Shown here: piece after piece, positions 1 through 4,547 of the stretch | Layout: the number at the start of each line of letters is the position of its first letter | Position numbering within the stretch: the first letter of the stretch is position 1 | NCBI GenBank assembly: GCA_030691585.1 | Contig: JAUYEC010000026.1 | Location: 1-6,102 of the forward strand | Length of the DNA: 6,102 nt | Reading direction: 5' to 3' | Source of the DNA: Candidatus Omnitrophota bacterium | GTDB lineage: Bacteria > Omnitrophota > Gorgyraeia > Gygaellales > Profunditerraquicolaceae | The notes under the pieces: generated by a model | The model's input: only the letters and a program-made list of their open reading frames with translations | Database searches by the model: none | What the model was told of the DNA's origin: nothing | Translations under genes and position numbers: made by a program

Positions 1-128
1 TCCAGGGAGGTGTCGATGACGTGCTCGGCAATAGCGGTCTTGCCCGCGCCGGTCGGGGCGGAGACGATCACCGAATGTCCGCGGTTGATGTGGTCTATCG
101 CTTCCTGTTGGAACGGGTCGTAGATCAT
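1..128 (-). CDS. Ski2-like DEAD/DEAH-box helicase, N-terminal fragment
   Basis: The reverse complement opens with ATG at 128-126 and stays open for 42 codons to the window edge, so only the N-terminus is present. The peptide begins MIYDPFQQEAIDHI and continues into SVIVSAPTGAGKTAIAEHVI. It has a Q-motif-like FQQEAI at residues 6-11 and a Walker A (motif I) APTGAGKT at residues 24-31. The short distance from FQxEAI to APTGxGKT, followed by IAEH, is typical of superfamily 2 Ski2/Mtr4/HelY-like helicases, which unwind RNA or DNA using ATP. The rest of the core (DEAD/DEVH box, motif VI) lies outside, so substrate cannot be judged. No Shine-Dalgarno sequence precedes the ATG; a promoter-like TATAAT sits only 7 nt upstream. 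It is transcribed divergently from the DUF3786 gene. An overlapping plus-strand reading from position 21 is a shadow of this gene. Confidence 0.85.
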   Translation of the reverse strand, partial: MIYDPFQQEAIDHINRGHSVIVSAPTGAGKTAIAEHVIDTSL

Positions 129-135
129 AAAATGT

Positions 136-164
136 ATTATAATCTAATTTTATTGATTTATCTA
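136..164 (-). promoter_or_regulatory. Putative sigma70-type promoter of the helicase gene (leaderless)
   Basis: On the minus strand a perfect TATAAT lies at 141-136. A 17-nt spacer separates it from TAGATA (164-159), which matches TTGACA at 4 of 6 positions. A start about 7 nt past the -10 box would fall at ~129, immediately before the ATG at 128, giving a transcript with essentially no leader. That agrees with the lack of a Shine-Dalgarno sequence. The region is AT-rich, so a chance match is possible. Confidence 0.45.
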
Positions 165-181
165 ATAAAAAAGATTACAAT
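153..181 (+). promoter_or_regulatory. Putative sigma70-type promoter of the DUF3786 operon
   Basis: TTGATT at 153-158 (4 of 6 matches to the -35 consensus) is followed after exactly 17 nt by TACAAT at 176-181 (5 of 6 matches to the -10 consensus). Transcription would begin near 188, leaving a leader of about 58 nt before the ATG at 246. It overlaps the oppositely oriented helicase promoter, whose -35 box lies inside this promoter's spacer. Confidence 0.45.
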
Positions 182-201
182 AGGGCTAACGTTGATTTTT
201 G

Positions 202-229
202 TGCCGGAATTTTTCGTATCTATCCGGCA
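202..229 (+). other. Inverted repeat in the leader of the DUF3786 operon
   Basis: TGCCGGA at 202-208 is the exact reverse complement of TCCGGCA at 223-229, forming a 7-bp GC-containing stem with a 14-nt AT-rich loop. It ends 16 nt before the ATG at 246. No U-tract follows, so it is not a classical terminator. It could be a leader hairpin or an operator for a dimeric regulator; the sequence alone does not decide. Confidence 0.35.
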
Positions 230-245
230 ATATTCGGGTTATAAT

Positions 246-797
246 ATGAGTTATGATGTAGCGCGCGCCAAGGCTTGGGATGAGTTGAACAAGCTGGCTC
301 CTGTGGCAGAGCTGAAGCTGCGTTTCCTGGCGGATGAGTATAGCGTAAAAGCAGCGGATAAGCAGGTTGTGTGTTTGTCTAATCCGCGGCCGGCCGGAGA
401 TATGGAAGCGATATTGATCCTGCATTATCTGGCGGCTTCGCTTAAAGGCCTGCCGGCGGTGCAAGGCGAGTGGCTGACTTTCCGGGAGTTCTCGGATATA
501 GAAGGATATTACCCGGCATTTCAGAAGCGCGCGCTTTTGCCGGTGGTTAAAAAATACGGCAGTGACCCGAAGAAGATTTTTTCGGTTTTAGAAAGAATCC
601 CGGGCAAAAAGGCGGAGGCCGGGGATTCAGGTATTATCCTGGAGGCCTTTGAGGGCGTGCCGGCTTTGCTCAAGGTTTGGGGGGCCGACCAGGAATTCGG
701 CGCGGACGCCAATATGTATTTTGACCGCAGCATAAAGGCGATATTTTGCACCGAAGACATAGTGGTCCTGGCCGGTGTGATCGCGCATAATATATAG
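246..797 (+). CDS. DUF3786 domain-containing protein
   Basis: This 183-residue soluble protein begins MSYDVARAKAWDELNKL. It carries the features I associate with DUF3786: an N-terminal A-x-AWDEL helix, a central ILHYLAASLKGLPAVQGEWLTFREF stretch (about residues 58-81) with GYYPAFQKR after it, and a C-terminal block ADQEFGADANMYFDRSIKAIF-TED (about 147-171). The family's biochemical function is unknown; members occur mainly in anaerobic bacteria. An upstream reading from position 21 would add 75 residues, but these run antisense through the helicase gene and are unlike the family, so the ATG at 246 is chosen. There is no clear Shine-Dalgarno sequence. TATAAT at 240-245 abuts the ATG and is too close to be its promoter. 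The gene ends 12 nt before the thermonuclease start, suggesting co-transcription. Confidence 0.8.
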   Translation: MSYDVARAKAWDELNKLAPVAELKLRFLADEYSVKAADKQVVCLSNPRPAGDMEAILILHYLAASLKGLPAVQGEWLTFREFSDIEGYYPAFQKRALLPVVKKYGSDPKKIFSVLERIPGKKAEAGDSGIILEAFEGVPALLKVWGADQEFGADANMYFDRSIKAIFCTEDIVVLAGVIAHNI

Positions 798-809
798 GAG
801 GGGGACAAG

Positions 810-1367
810 TTGAAGAAGGTCATTTTTTTATTCCTGTTTTCATTTTTTGCGGTTATTTCTGTCGCACTGGCTGAGGATCCGATAGATATCCAGAATACAG
901 GCAACTGGGCCTTTAAAATCCCATTTGGCCAGAGCGTGGATTACAATGATATTCTTGTTTCCAGGGTCGTCGACGGCGACACGCTGGTCCTGGAAAACGG
1001 CGAACGGCTGCGTTTGATCGGCATAGACACGCCTGAGCTGCATGAGTCGGCAAAACTTGACCGGGATGCACGCACCACCGGCCAGGATCCCAGGGCTATC
1101 CAGGAGTTGGGCCGTCAATCTTATGAATTCACCAAAAATCTCGTTGAGGGCAAGCGTGTGAGCCTGGAGTTTGACGCGCAGAGATTCGACAGATATAAGA
1201 GATTATTGGCCTATGTTTATTTAAAAGACGGGACATTCGTCAACGCCGAGATCGTAAAACAGGGTTACGCGTCTTTGATGAAAATACCGCCGAACATCAA
1301 ATATGCCGCTTTGTTCGCGCAGCTTTACGCCGAGGCGCGCCAGGAAAAGCGCGGCCTATGGAAGTAA
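810..1367 (+). CDS. Secreted thermonuclease-family (SNase) nuclease
   Basis: The start is TTG at 810, set by an excellent Shine-Dalgarno sequence (AGGAGGGGG at 796-804, overlapping the upstream stop) 5 nt away. The 185-residue product has a Sec signal peptide: MKK, a hydrophobic core, then ALA-ED with likely cleavage after residue 21. A staphylococcal-nuclease (OB-fold) domain covers about residues 48-184. Key residues align with S. aureus nuclease: D57 in VDGDT (D21), R68 (R35), D73-T74 in GIDTPE (D40/T41, Ca2+ ligands), E76 (E43) and R131 in DRYKRLLAYVY (R87). The complete active site suggests an active Ca2+-dependent endonuclease cutting DNA or RNA outside the cytoplasm, perhaps for nutrient scavenging (inference). 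A roughly 20-residue insert after TPE (77-97) resembles that of bacterial YncB/YokF-type members. It is followed 17 nt later by aroC, probably in the same transcript. Confidence 0.9.
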   Translation: MKKVIFLFLFSFFAVISVALAEDPIDIQNTGNWAFKIPFGQSVDYNDILVSRVVDGDTLVLENGERLRLIGIDTPELHESAKLDRDARTTGQDPRAIQELGRQSYEFTKNLVEGKRVSLEFDAQRFDRYKRLLAYVYLKDGTFVNAEIVKQGYASLMKIPPNIKYAALFAQLYAEARQEKRGLWK

Positions 1368-1384
1368 TCTAGGGGGAGGTACTT

Positions 1385-2422
1385 ATGTTGAAATATTTGA
1401 CCGCGGGTGAGTCGCATGGAAAAGCGCTGGTGGCTATCTTAGAGGGGATGCCGGCCGGGCTAAAGAGAGAAGCGTCAGATATTAATAAGGAATTAAAGCG
1501 CAGGCAGGCGGGTTTTGGCCGTGGCGCGCGCATGCTCATTGAAACGGACCGCGTGGAGATAATCTCCGGCCTCAGAAAGAACATGACCTTGGCCAGCCCC
1601 ATTGGCCTCTTGATCTGGAACAAGGACCAGAGCATAGAAAAATTGCATAGTGTGTTTTGCCCAAGGCCTGGGCACGCCGACCTTGCGGGCATGAACAAAT
1701 ACGGTTTTGATGATATAAGAGATGTGCTGGAGCGCGCCTCTGCCCGCAGCACAGCAGCTACGGTAGCCATAGGCGCTGTCTGCAAGATATTTCTGGAGGA
1801 GTTCAAGATAAAACTATCCAGCAGAGCTGTCTGCATCGGCGGAGAAAGTTCCAAGGGGCAAATGGTTGAAAGAATATCCGAGGCAATACGCGATAAGGAT
1901 ACTGTCGGCGGTATCTTTGAAGTTATCGCGGCAGGGGTTCCCGCGGGCCTGGGCAGCTACGCGCAGCCTGACCGGCGTTTAAGCGGGCGCCTGGGTGGAG
2001 CGGTCATGTCCATTCCCGGTATCAAAGCCGTAGAGATAGGCCTGGGATTCGGCTATGCCGATAAATTCGGTTCGCAGGTGCACGATGCTATTTGCTATTC
2101 CGCAGGCGGTTATAGCCGCCGGACAAACAATGCCGGAGGCATTGAGGGCGGTGTAACAAACGGCGAGGAGATTATTCTGCGCGCCTGTATGAAGCCGATC
2201 GCTACCTTGATAAAGCCGCTGGATTCAGTCAATATCAAGACCAAAAAATCCGCTAAAGCCGCTGTTGAGCGCAGCGATACCTGTGTAGTACAGGCTGCCG
2301 GTGTGGTAGCCGAATCCGTCTGTGCCTATATTTTGGCCGATGCCATGCTGGAAAAATTCGGCCAGGATTGCCTTGCGGATATAAAAACCGCCTACAAGAA
2401 CTACCTCAAAAGAATAAGATAA
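1385..2422 (+). CDS. aroC: Chorismate synthase
   Basis: AroC converts 5-enolpyruvylshikimate-3-phosphate to chorismate in the cytoplasm using reduced FMN, the last shikimate-pathway step. The ATG at 1385 follows a strong Shine-Dalgarno sequence (GGGGGAGG, ending at 1379). The 345-residue product shows the first family signature AGESHG (residues 7-12, with His11), FGRGARM-IE (44-53), NKDQ (79-82) and PRPGHADLAG with the second catalytic His97. It also has the second signature ERASARSTAATVAIGA (116-131), MSIPGIKAVEIGLGF (208-222), NNAGGIEGGVTNGE (248-261) and the C-terminal RSDTCVVQAAGVVAE (296-310). It is slightly shorter than the usual 350-390 residues, without an interrupted motif. The Thr at position 299, where Pro/Val is common, is a minor deviation. 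It lies between the nuclease gene and spoVG, with aroK nearby. Confidence 0.97.
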   Translation: MLKYLTAGESHGKALVAILEGMPAGLKREASDINKELKRRQAGFGRGARMLIETDRVEIISGLRKNMTLASPIGLLIWNKDQSIEKLHSVFCPRPGHADLAGMNKYGFDDIRDVLERASARSTAATVAIGAVCKIFLEEFKIKLSSRAVCIGGESSKGQMVERISEAIRDKDTVGGIFEVIAAGVPAGLGSYAQPDRRLSGRLGGAVMSIPGIKAVEIGLGFGYADKFGSQVHDAICYSAGGYSRRTNNAGGIEGGVTNGEEIILRACMKPIATLIKPLDSVNIKTKKSAKAAVERSDTCVVQAAGVVAESVCAYILADAMLEKFGQDCLADIKTAYKNYLKRIR

Positions 2423-2448
2423 AAAAAGTTCAAAAAAGTATGTTAGAA

Positions 2449-2489
2449 AATCACTCCTCCTGCGTCTCTTATAGTAGAAGGAGGTGATT
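2449..2489 (+). promoter_or_regulatory. Hairpin sequestering the spoVG Shine-Dalgarno sequence
   Basis: AATCAC (2449-2454) pairs with GTGATT (2484-2489) and CTCCT (2457-2461) pairs with AGGAG (2479-2483), with TC at 2455-2456 bulged. The result is an 11-bp stem over a 17-nt loop. The right arm contains the near-perfect AAGGAGGTGATT Shine-Dalgarno sequence (2478-2489) for the ATG at 2493. When folded, the ribosome-binding site would be almost fully paired. This suggests translational control by a trans factor, temperature or an alternative fold. Pairing is seen directly; function is inferred. Confidence 0.55.
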
Positions 2490-2492
2490 AGC

Positions 2493-2747
2493 ATGAACGG
2501 ATCTTTAGAAGTAGTCAGGCTGCACCGGTTCGAGGGCGATACTAAGCTCAAGGCCTTTGTGGATGTTTCCATTGGGGAATATCTTATTAAAGGCCTGCGC
2601 GTGGTCAGCGGCCCAAAGGGGTTGTTCCTGGGGATGCCGCAGGAAAAAGCAAAAGACGGGAAGTGGTATGATACTTTCCACCCTTTGACCAAAGAGGCGC
2701 GTGATAGCCTGGCGGAAAGAGTATTATCCGCTTATAACGAGGAATAA
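2493..2747 (+). CDS. spoVG: SpoVG-family nucleic-acid-binding regulator
   Basis: This 84-residue protein matches SpoVG along its length: a start like MEVT-VRL (here LEVVRLHRF, residues 5-13), KLKAFVDVSIGEYLIKGLRVV (18-38), GPKGLFLGMP (40-49), DGKWYDTFHPLT (55-66) and a C-terminal helix ending SAYNEE. SpoVG is a small site-specific DNA- and RNA-binding regulator, first known from Bacillus sporulation but widespread in non-sporulating bacteria, so its presence does not imply spores. The ATG at 2493 is preferred over an in-frame GTG at 2484. AAGGAGGTGA sits 8 nt before the ATG, and the GTG lies within that ribosome-binding site. The gene stands 70 nt after aroC and 57 nt before aroK. Confidence 0.95.
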   Translation: MNGSLEVVRLHRFEGDTKLKAFVDVSIGEYLIKGLRVVSGPKGLFLGMPQEKAKDGKWYDTFHPLTKEARDSLAERVLSAYNEE

Positions 2748-2756
2748 GTAACAAAC

Positions 2757-2793
2757 GGGGACAGCGGCTTTTTCAAAAAAAGTCGCTGTCCCT
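2757..2793 (+). repeat. Long palindrome between spoVG and aroK (REP-like, GGGACAGC arms)
   Basis: GGGGACAGCGGCTTTTT (2757-2773) pairs with AAAAAGTCGCTGTCCCT (2777-2793). This 17-position stem has two G-T wobbles and a 3-nt loop (CAA). It begins 9 nt after the spoVG stop and ends 11 nt before the aroK ATG. No T-run follows on either strand, so it is not a standard intrinsic terminator, though so strong a stem could stabilise or separate transcripts. Its outer arms GGGACAGC and GCTGTCCCTA recur in the palindrome before topA, which points to a dispersed repeat family. Confidence 0.75.
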
Positions 2794-2804
2794 AATAAAA
2801 TAAT

Positions 2805-3302
2805 ATGAGTAATATTTATTTAGTCGGGTTTATGGGCACGGGAAAGACTACCGTCGGCAGGGAACTGGCCGTCAAAAAGAAATGGCAGTTTGCCGACCTT
2901 GATGACTTGATCGAATTGCGGGTTAAGTCATTGATCAGGGATATTTTTGCCAAAAAAGGCGAGCCATATTTTCGCAAGCTTGAGAAACAGGTATTAAAAG
3001 ACGCCTCGCGTGAGAAAAATTTTGTTTTTGCCTGCGGCGGCGGAATAGTCATTGATCCGGAGAACATCAAAATAATGAAGGCGACCGGCAAGGTCATTTG
3101 TCTTGCGGCTAAGCCGGAAGTTATCTTGAAGCGGACCGCAAGCTGCTGCGACCGGCCGCTTTTAAACGTCAAAGATCCTAAAAAACAGATAAAACTTCTC
3201 CTGAATATGCGCGCGCCCTATTATGCCCGGGCGGACAAAATCATTGATACTTCTAAGTTGTCGGTAAAGCAGGTTGTGGCGCGTATTATATCGCTCCTTT
3301 AG
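2805..3302 (+). CDS. aroK: Shikimate kinase
   Basis: The enzyme phosphorylates shikimate at the 3-hydroxyl with ATP, the fifth step towards chorismate. The 165-residue product has the usual length for this P-loop kinase. Visible are Walker A GFMGTGKTTVG (residues 8-18), DLDD (31-34) supplying the substrate-binding aspartate and Mg2+-side acid, GEPYFRKLE (52-60) with shikimate-binding Arg57, and CGGGIV (77-82). The lid motif RPLL has Arg117, and RAPYYARAD (136-144) has Arg136 near the substrate. All key residues are intact. The ATG at 2805 places the P-loop at the family's normal position, but no Shine-Dalgarno sequence precedes it; the large palindrome ends only 11 nt upstream. Together with aroC it supplies two shikimate-pathway enzymes in this block. 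Confidence 0.95.
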   Translation: MSNIYLVGFMGTGKTTVGRELAVKKKWQFADLDDLIELRVKSLIRDIFAKKGEPYFRKLEKQVLKDASREKNFVFACGGGIVIDPENIKIMKATGKVICLAAKPEVILKRTASCCDRPLLNVKDPKKQIKLLLNMRAPYYARADKIIDTSKLSVKQVVARIISLL

Positions 3303-3362
3303 TTTTTTATCGAAGCAGGCAATATTGATAATTAGCTGTAGTGTTCTTAGGTGTTATAAAAT

Positions 3363-3725
3363 ATGCAAAGGCGAAAGTTATTTGTCTTAATATTGTTATT
3401 AGGAATAATTGGCTGTGTTTGCGCAAAGGAATGTCTTGCGTATTTGAGCTACCCCAACGAATCTTTTGGAGGCTTCTGGCAAGGGCTATGGCACGGCATT
3501 ATTTCTTTTATTACACTGCCGTTGAGTGTTTGGTTTCCTGCAAGCATTCATGTTTATAACTCAATTAATAACGGGTTTGCATATAACATAGGTTTTTTTG
3601 TCCCGGCTATCCTAGAATGTGAGGTAAGTATTCCTTTGTTACTTTTTGCTTGGGTAATACGCATTATTTTTTGGGTTGTTGTGTTTGCTATTGGTTTGAT
3701 TTTGTCAATGTTGGGTCGTGGGTAA
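3363..3725 (+). CDS. Small hydrophobic membrane protein of unknown function
   Basis: A 120-residue protein, mostly hydrophobic. It starts MQRRKLFVLILLLGIIGCVCAKE, a typical export signal; Cys18 in IIGC could be a lipobox, or the segment could be cleaved after CVCA or kept as an anchor. Further likely membrane segments lie at about residues 38-58, 72-84 and 88-117. The middle motif GGFWQGLWHGIISFITLPLSVW with YNSINNGFAYNIGF reminds me of small uncharacterised membrane proteins with a GLWHG-I...NNG-YxxGF pattern. That is a recollection, not a search result, and no function is known to me. A weak AGGTG lies 9 nt before the ATG at 3363. The gene is AT-rich compared with aroC and stands alone between aroK and the NYN cassette. 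A shorter overlapping frame from 3341 is not supported. Confidence 0.7.
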   Translation: MQRRKLFVLILLLGIIGCVCAKECLAYLSYPNESFGGFWQGLWHGIISFITLPLSVWFPASIHVYNSINNGFAYNIGFFVPAILECEVSIPLLLFAWVIRIIFWVVVFAIGLILSMLGRG

Positions 3726-3747
3726 GAAATAGGTAAAACAGTAGTCC

Positions 3748-3776
3748 TTTAAACAGGTAAATTTATGTGGTATACT
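3748..3776 (+). promoter_or_regulatory. Extended -10 promoter driving the small RNA / NYN cassette
   Basis: TATACT at 3771-3776 (5 of 6 matches to the -10 box) is preceded by TGG, the extended -10 TGn element. Seventeen nt further upstream is TTTAAA at 3748-3753 (4 of 6 matches to the -35 box). Initiation about 7 nt downstream falls at 3783, exactly the first G of the first paired stem in the predicted RNA. That agreement raises confidence in both calls. Confidence 0.6.
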
Positions 3777-3782
3777 TTAGGT

Positions 3783-3892
3783 GGGAAGATAAATATTGAC
3801 GAGCGCAAAACTCTGTGGTATAAACAATGCCATCATCCCAGTGAGATCTCGTATCTTGCTGGCCCCGAACTTCTCGTGAGTTCGGGTTTTTT
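3783..3892 (+). ncRNA. Predicted ~110-nt structured RNA upstream of the NYN nuclease
   Basis: Between the promoter and the terminator there is no credible reading frame but dense pairing. A closing stem joins TGGGAAGAT (3782-3790) to ATCATCCCA (3832-3840) with one A-A mismatch. Inside it are ACGAG/CTCTGT (3799-3803 with 3811-3816, one bulge) and GGTA/TGCC (3817-3820 with 3828-3831). A 10-bp hairpin with two G-U pairs follows: CCAGTGAGAT (3838-3847) with ATCTTGCTGG (3853-3862), loop CTCGT. It shares CCA with the closing stem, so the two compete at three positions. The terminator hairpin ends the RNA. ACGAG (3799-3803) is complementary to CTCGT in both the hairpin loop (3848-3852) and the terminator loop (3873-3877), allowing a pseudoknot. 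It could be a free small RNA (for example antitoxin-like) or an attenuating leader; I do not recognise a named RNA family. Confidence 0.55.
3864..3892 (+). terminator. Intrinsic terminator just before the NYN gene
   Basis: CCCGAACT (3864-3871) and AGTTCGGG (3879-3886) form a perfect 8-bp stem with the 7-nt loop TCTCGTG, followed at once by six T residues (3887-3892). It ends 8 nt before the NYN ATG. Expression of that gene from the upstream promoter would therefore need read-through or antitermination. Confidence 0.85.
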
Positions 3893-3900
3893 ATTATCCT

Positions 3901-4512
3901 ATGAATAGAATAGCCTTTTTTGTAGACGGTTTTAATCTTTACCACTCCATAGATTCCAATCCCCTCTATTATAAATACAAATGGCTTAACCTTAATAAAC
4001 TAGCCTGCTGTTTCGTGACCTCGCGGGATAAAATCGACAAGGTGTTTTATTTCACCACTTATGCTACGTGGGATCAGGTTAAGTTAGTTAAACACCAAAC
4101 TTATGTGAAAGCATTACAGGCCGTGGAAGTTGAGGCGGTTTTTGGAGCTTTTAGATACGCTGACAAAACCTGTAGAATCTGCCATAAACAATACAAAACT
4201 TTTGAAGAAAAACAGACCGATGTTAATATCGCCATCAAGCTCTTCCAAACAGCTGTCCAGGATTTATGGGATACCGCGGTAATCGTTTCCGGAGATAGCG
4301 ATTTAATACCAGCTATACAGGCCGTAAAAAGTACCTTTCCCGCTAAGCGAATCGGCTTAGTGATTCCGATAGGCAGGCGGGCTGAAGAGTTAAAACAAAT
4401 TGTGGATTTCTACATGAAGTTGAAAGAAAAGCATCTGGCCACTAGTCAATTTGAAGATGAAATAACAATAGATGGCGGGATTAAGTTAATTCGCCCTAGC
4501 ACTTGGAAATAA
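3901..4512 (+). CDS. NYN-domain (PIN-like) ribonuclease
   Basis: This 203-residue protein opens FFVDGFNLYHS (residues 6-16), the strand-loop of NYN/LabA-like (COG1432) nucleases with metal-binding Asp9 and Asn12. Further acidic residues of the PIN-type site follow: Asp107 in EEKQTDVNIAIKL (102-114), and Asp132/Asp134 in VSGDSDLIPAI (129-139). The set is complete, so metal-dependent RNA cleavage is likely; the target is unknown. A CxxC (Cys91, Cys94, with His95) sits between strands and could bind zinc or structure the fold. The C-terminus ends IRPSTWK after SQFEDEI, which I recall from a subset of standalone NYN proteins. No Shine-Dalgarno sequence lies between the upstream U-tract and the ATG at 3901. 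The gene is AT-rich and preceded by its own promoter-RNA-terminator unit, suggesting a mobile or accessory module. dprA begins 35 nt downstream. Confidence 0.85.
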   Translation: MNRIAFFVDGFNLYHSIDSNPLYYKYKWLNLNKLACCFVTSRDKIDKVFYFTTYATWDQVKLVKHQTYVKALQAVEVEAVFGAFRYADKTCRICHKQYKTFEEKQTDVNIAIKLFQTAVQDLWDTAVIVSGDSDLIPAIQAVKSTFPAKRIGLVIPIGRRAEELKQIVDFYMKLKEKHLATSQFEDEITIDGGIKLIRPSTWK

Positions 4513-4547
4513 AGACTTAGGTCTACAGGTAGATTTTTATTAAATTT

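Noticed and set aside
21..245. Upstream extension of the DUF3786 reading frame to an ATG at position 21
   Set aside because: The first third is antisense to a clear helicase N-terminus with a Walker A motif and the remainder covers the intergenic spacer; the family-like sequence begins at the ATG at 246.
240..245. TATAAT immediately before the DUF3786 ATG as its promoter
   Set aside because: Transcription would start inside the coding sequence, and no -35 box lies at the right distance.
2757..2793. Calling the spoVG-aroK palindrome an intrinsic terminator
   Set aside because: No T-run follows on either strand, and the same arms recur elsewhere, which fits a dispersed repeat better.
3341..3559. 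72-residue frame overlapping the small membrane protein
   Set aside because: Different frame from the hydrophobic protein, no domain, and no supporting ribosome-binding site; a shadow.
3763..3945. 60-residue minus-strand reading frame across the RNA region
   Set aside because: It has no recognisable domain or ribosome-binding site and overlaps the promoter, terminator and NYN start; the plus-strand signals explain the region better.
4513..4538. Possible terminator between NYN and dprA: AGAC/GTCT and TCTA/TAGA mini-hairpins followed by T5
   Set aside because: The stems are only 4 bp and overlap one another; too weak to call a terminator.
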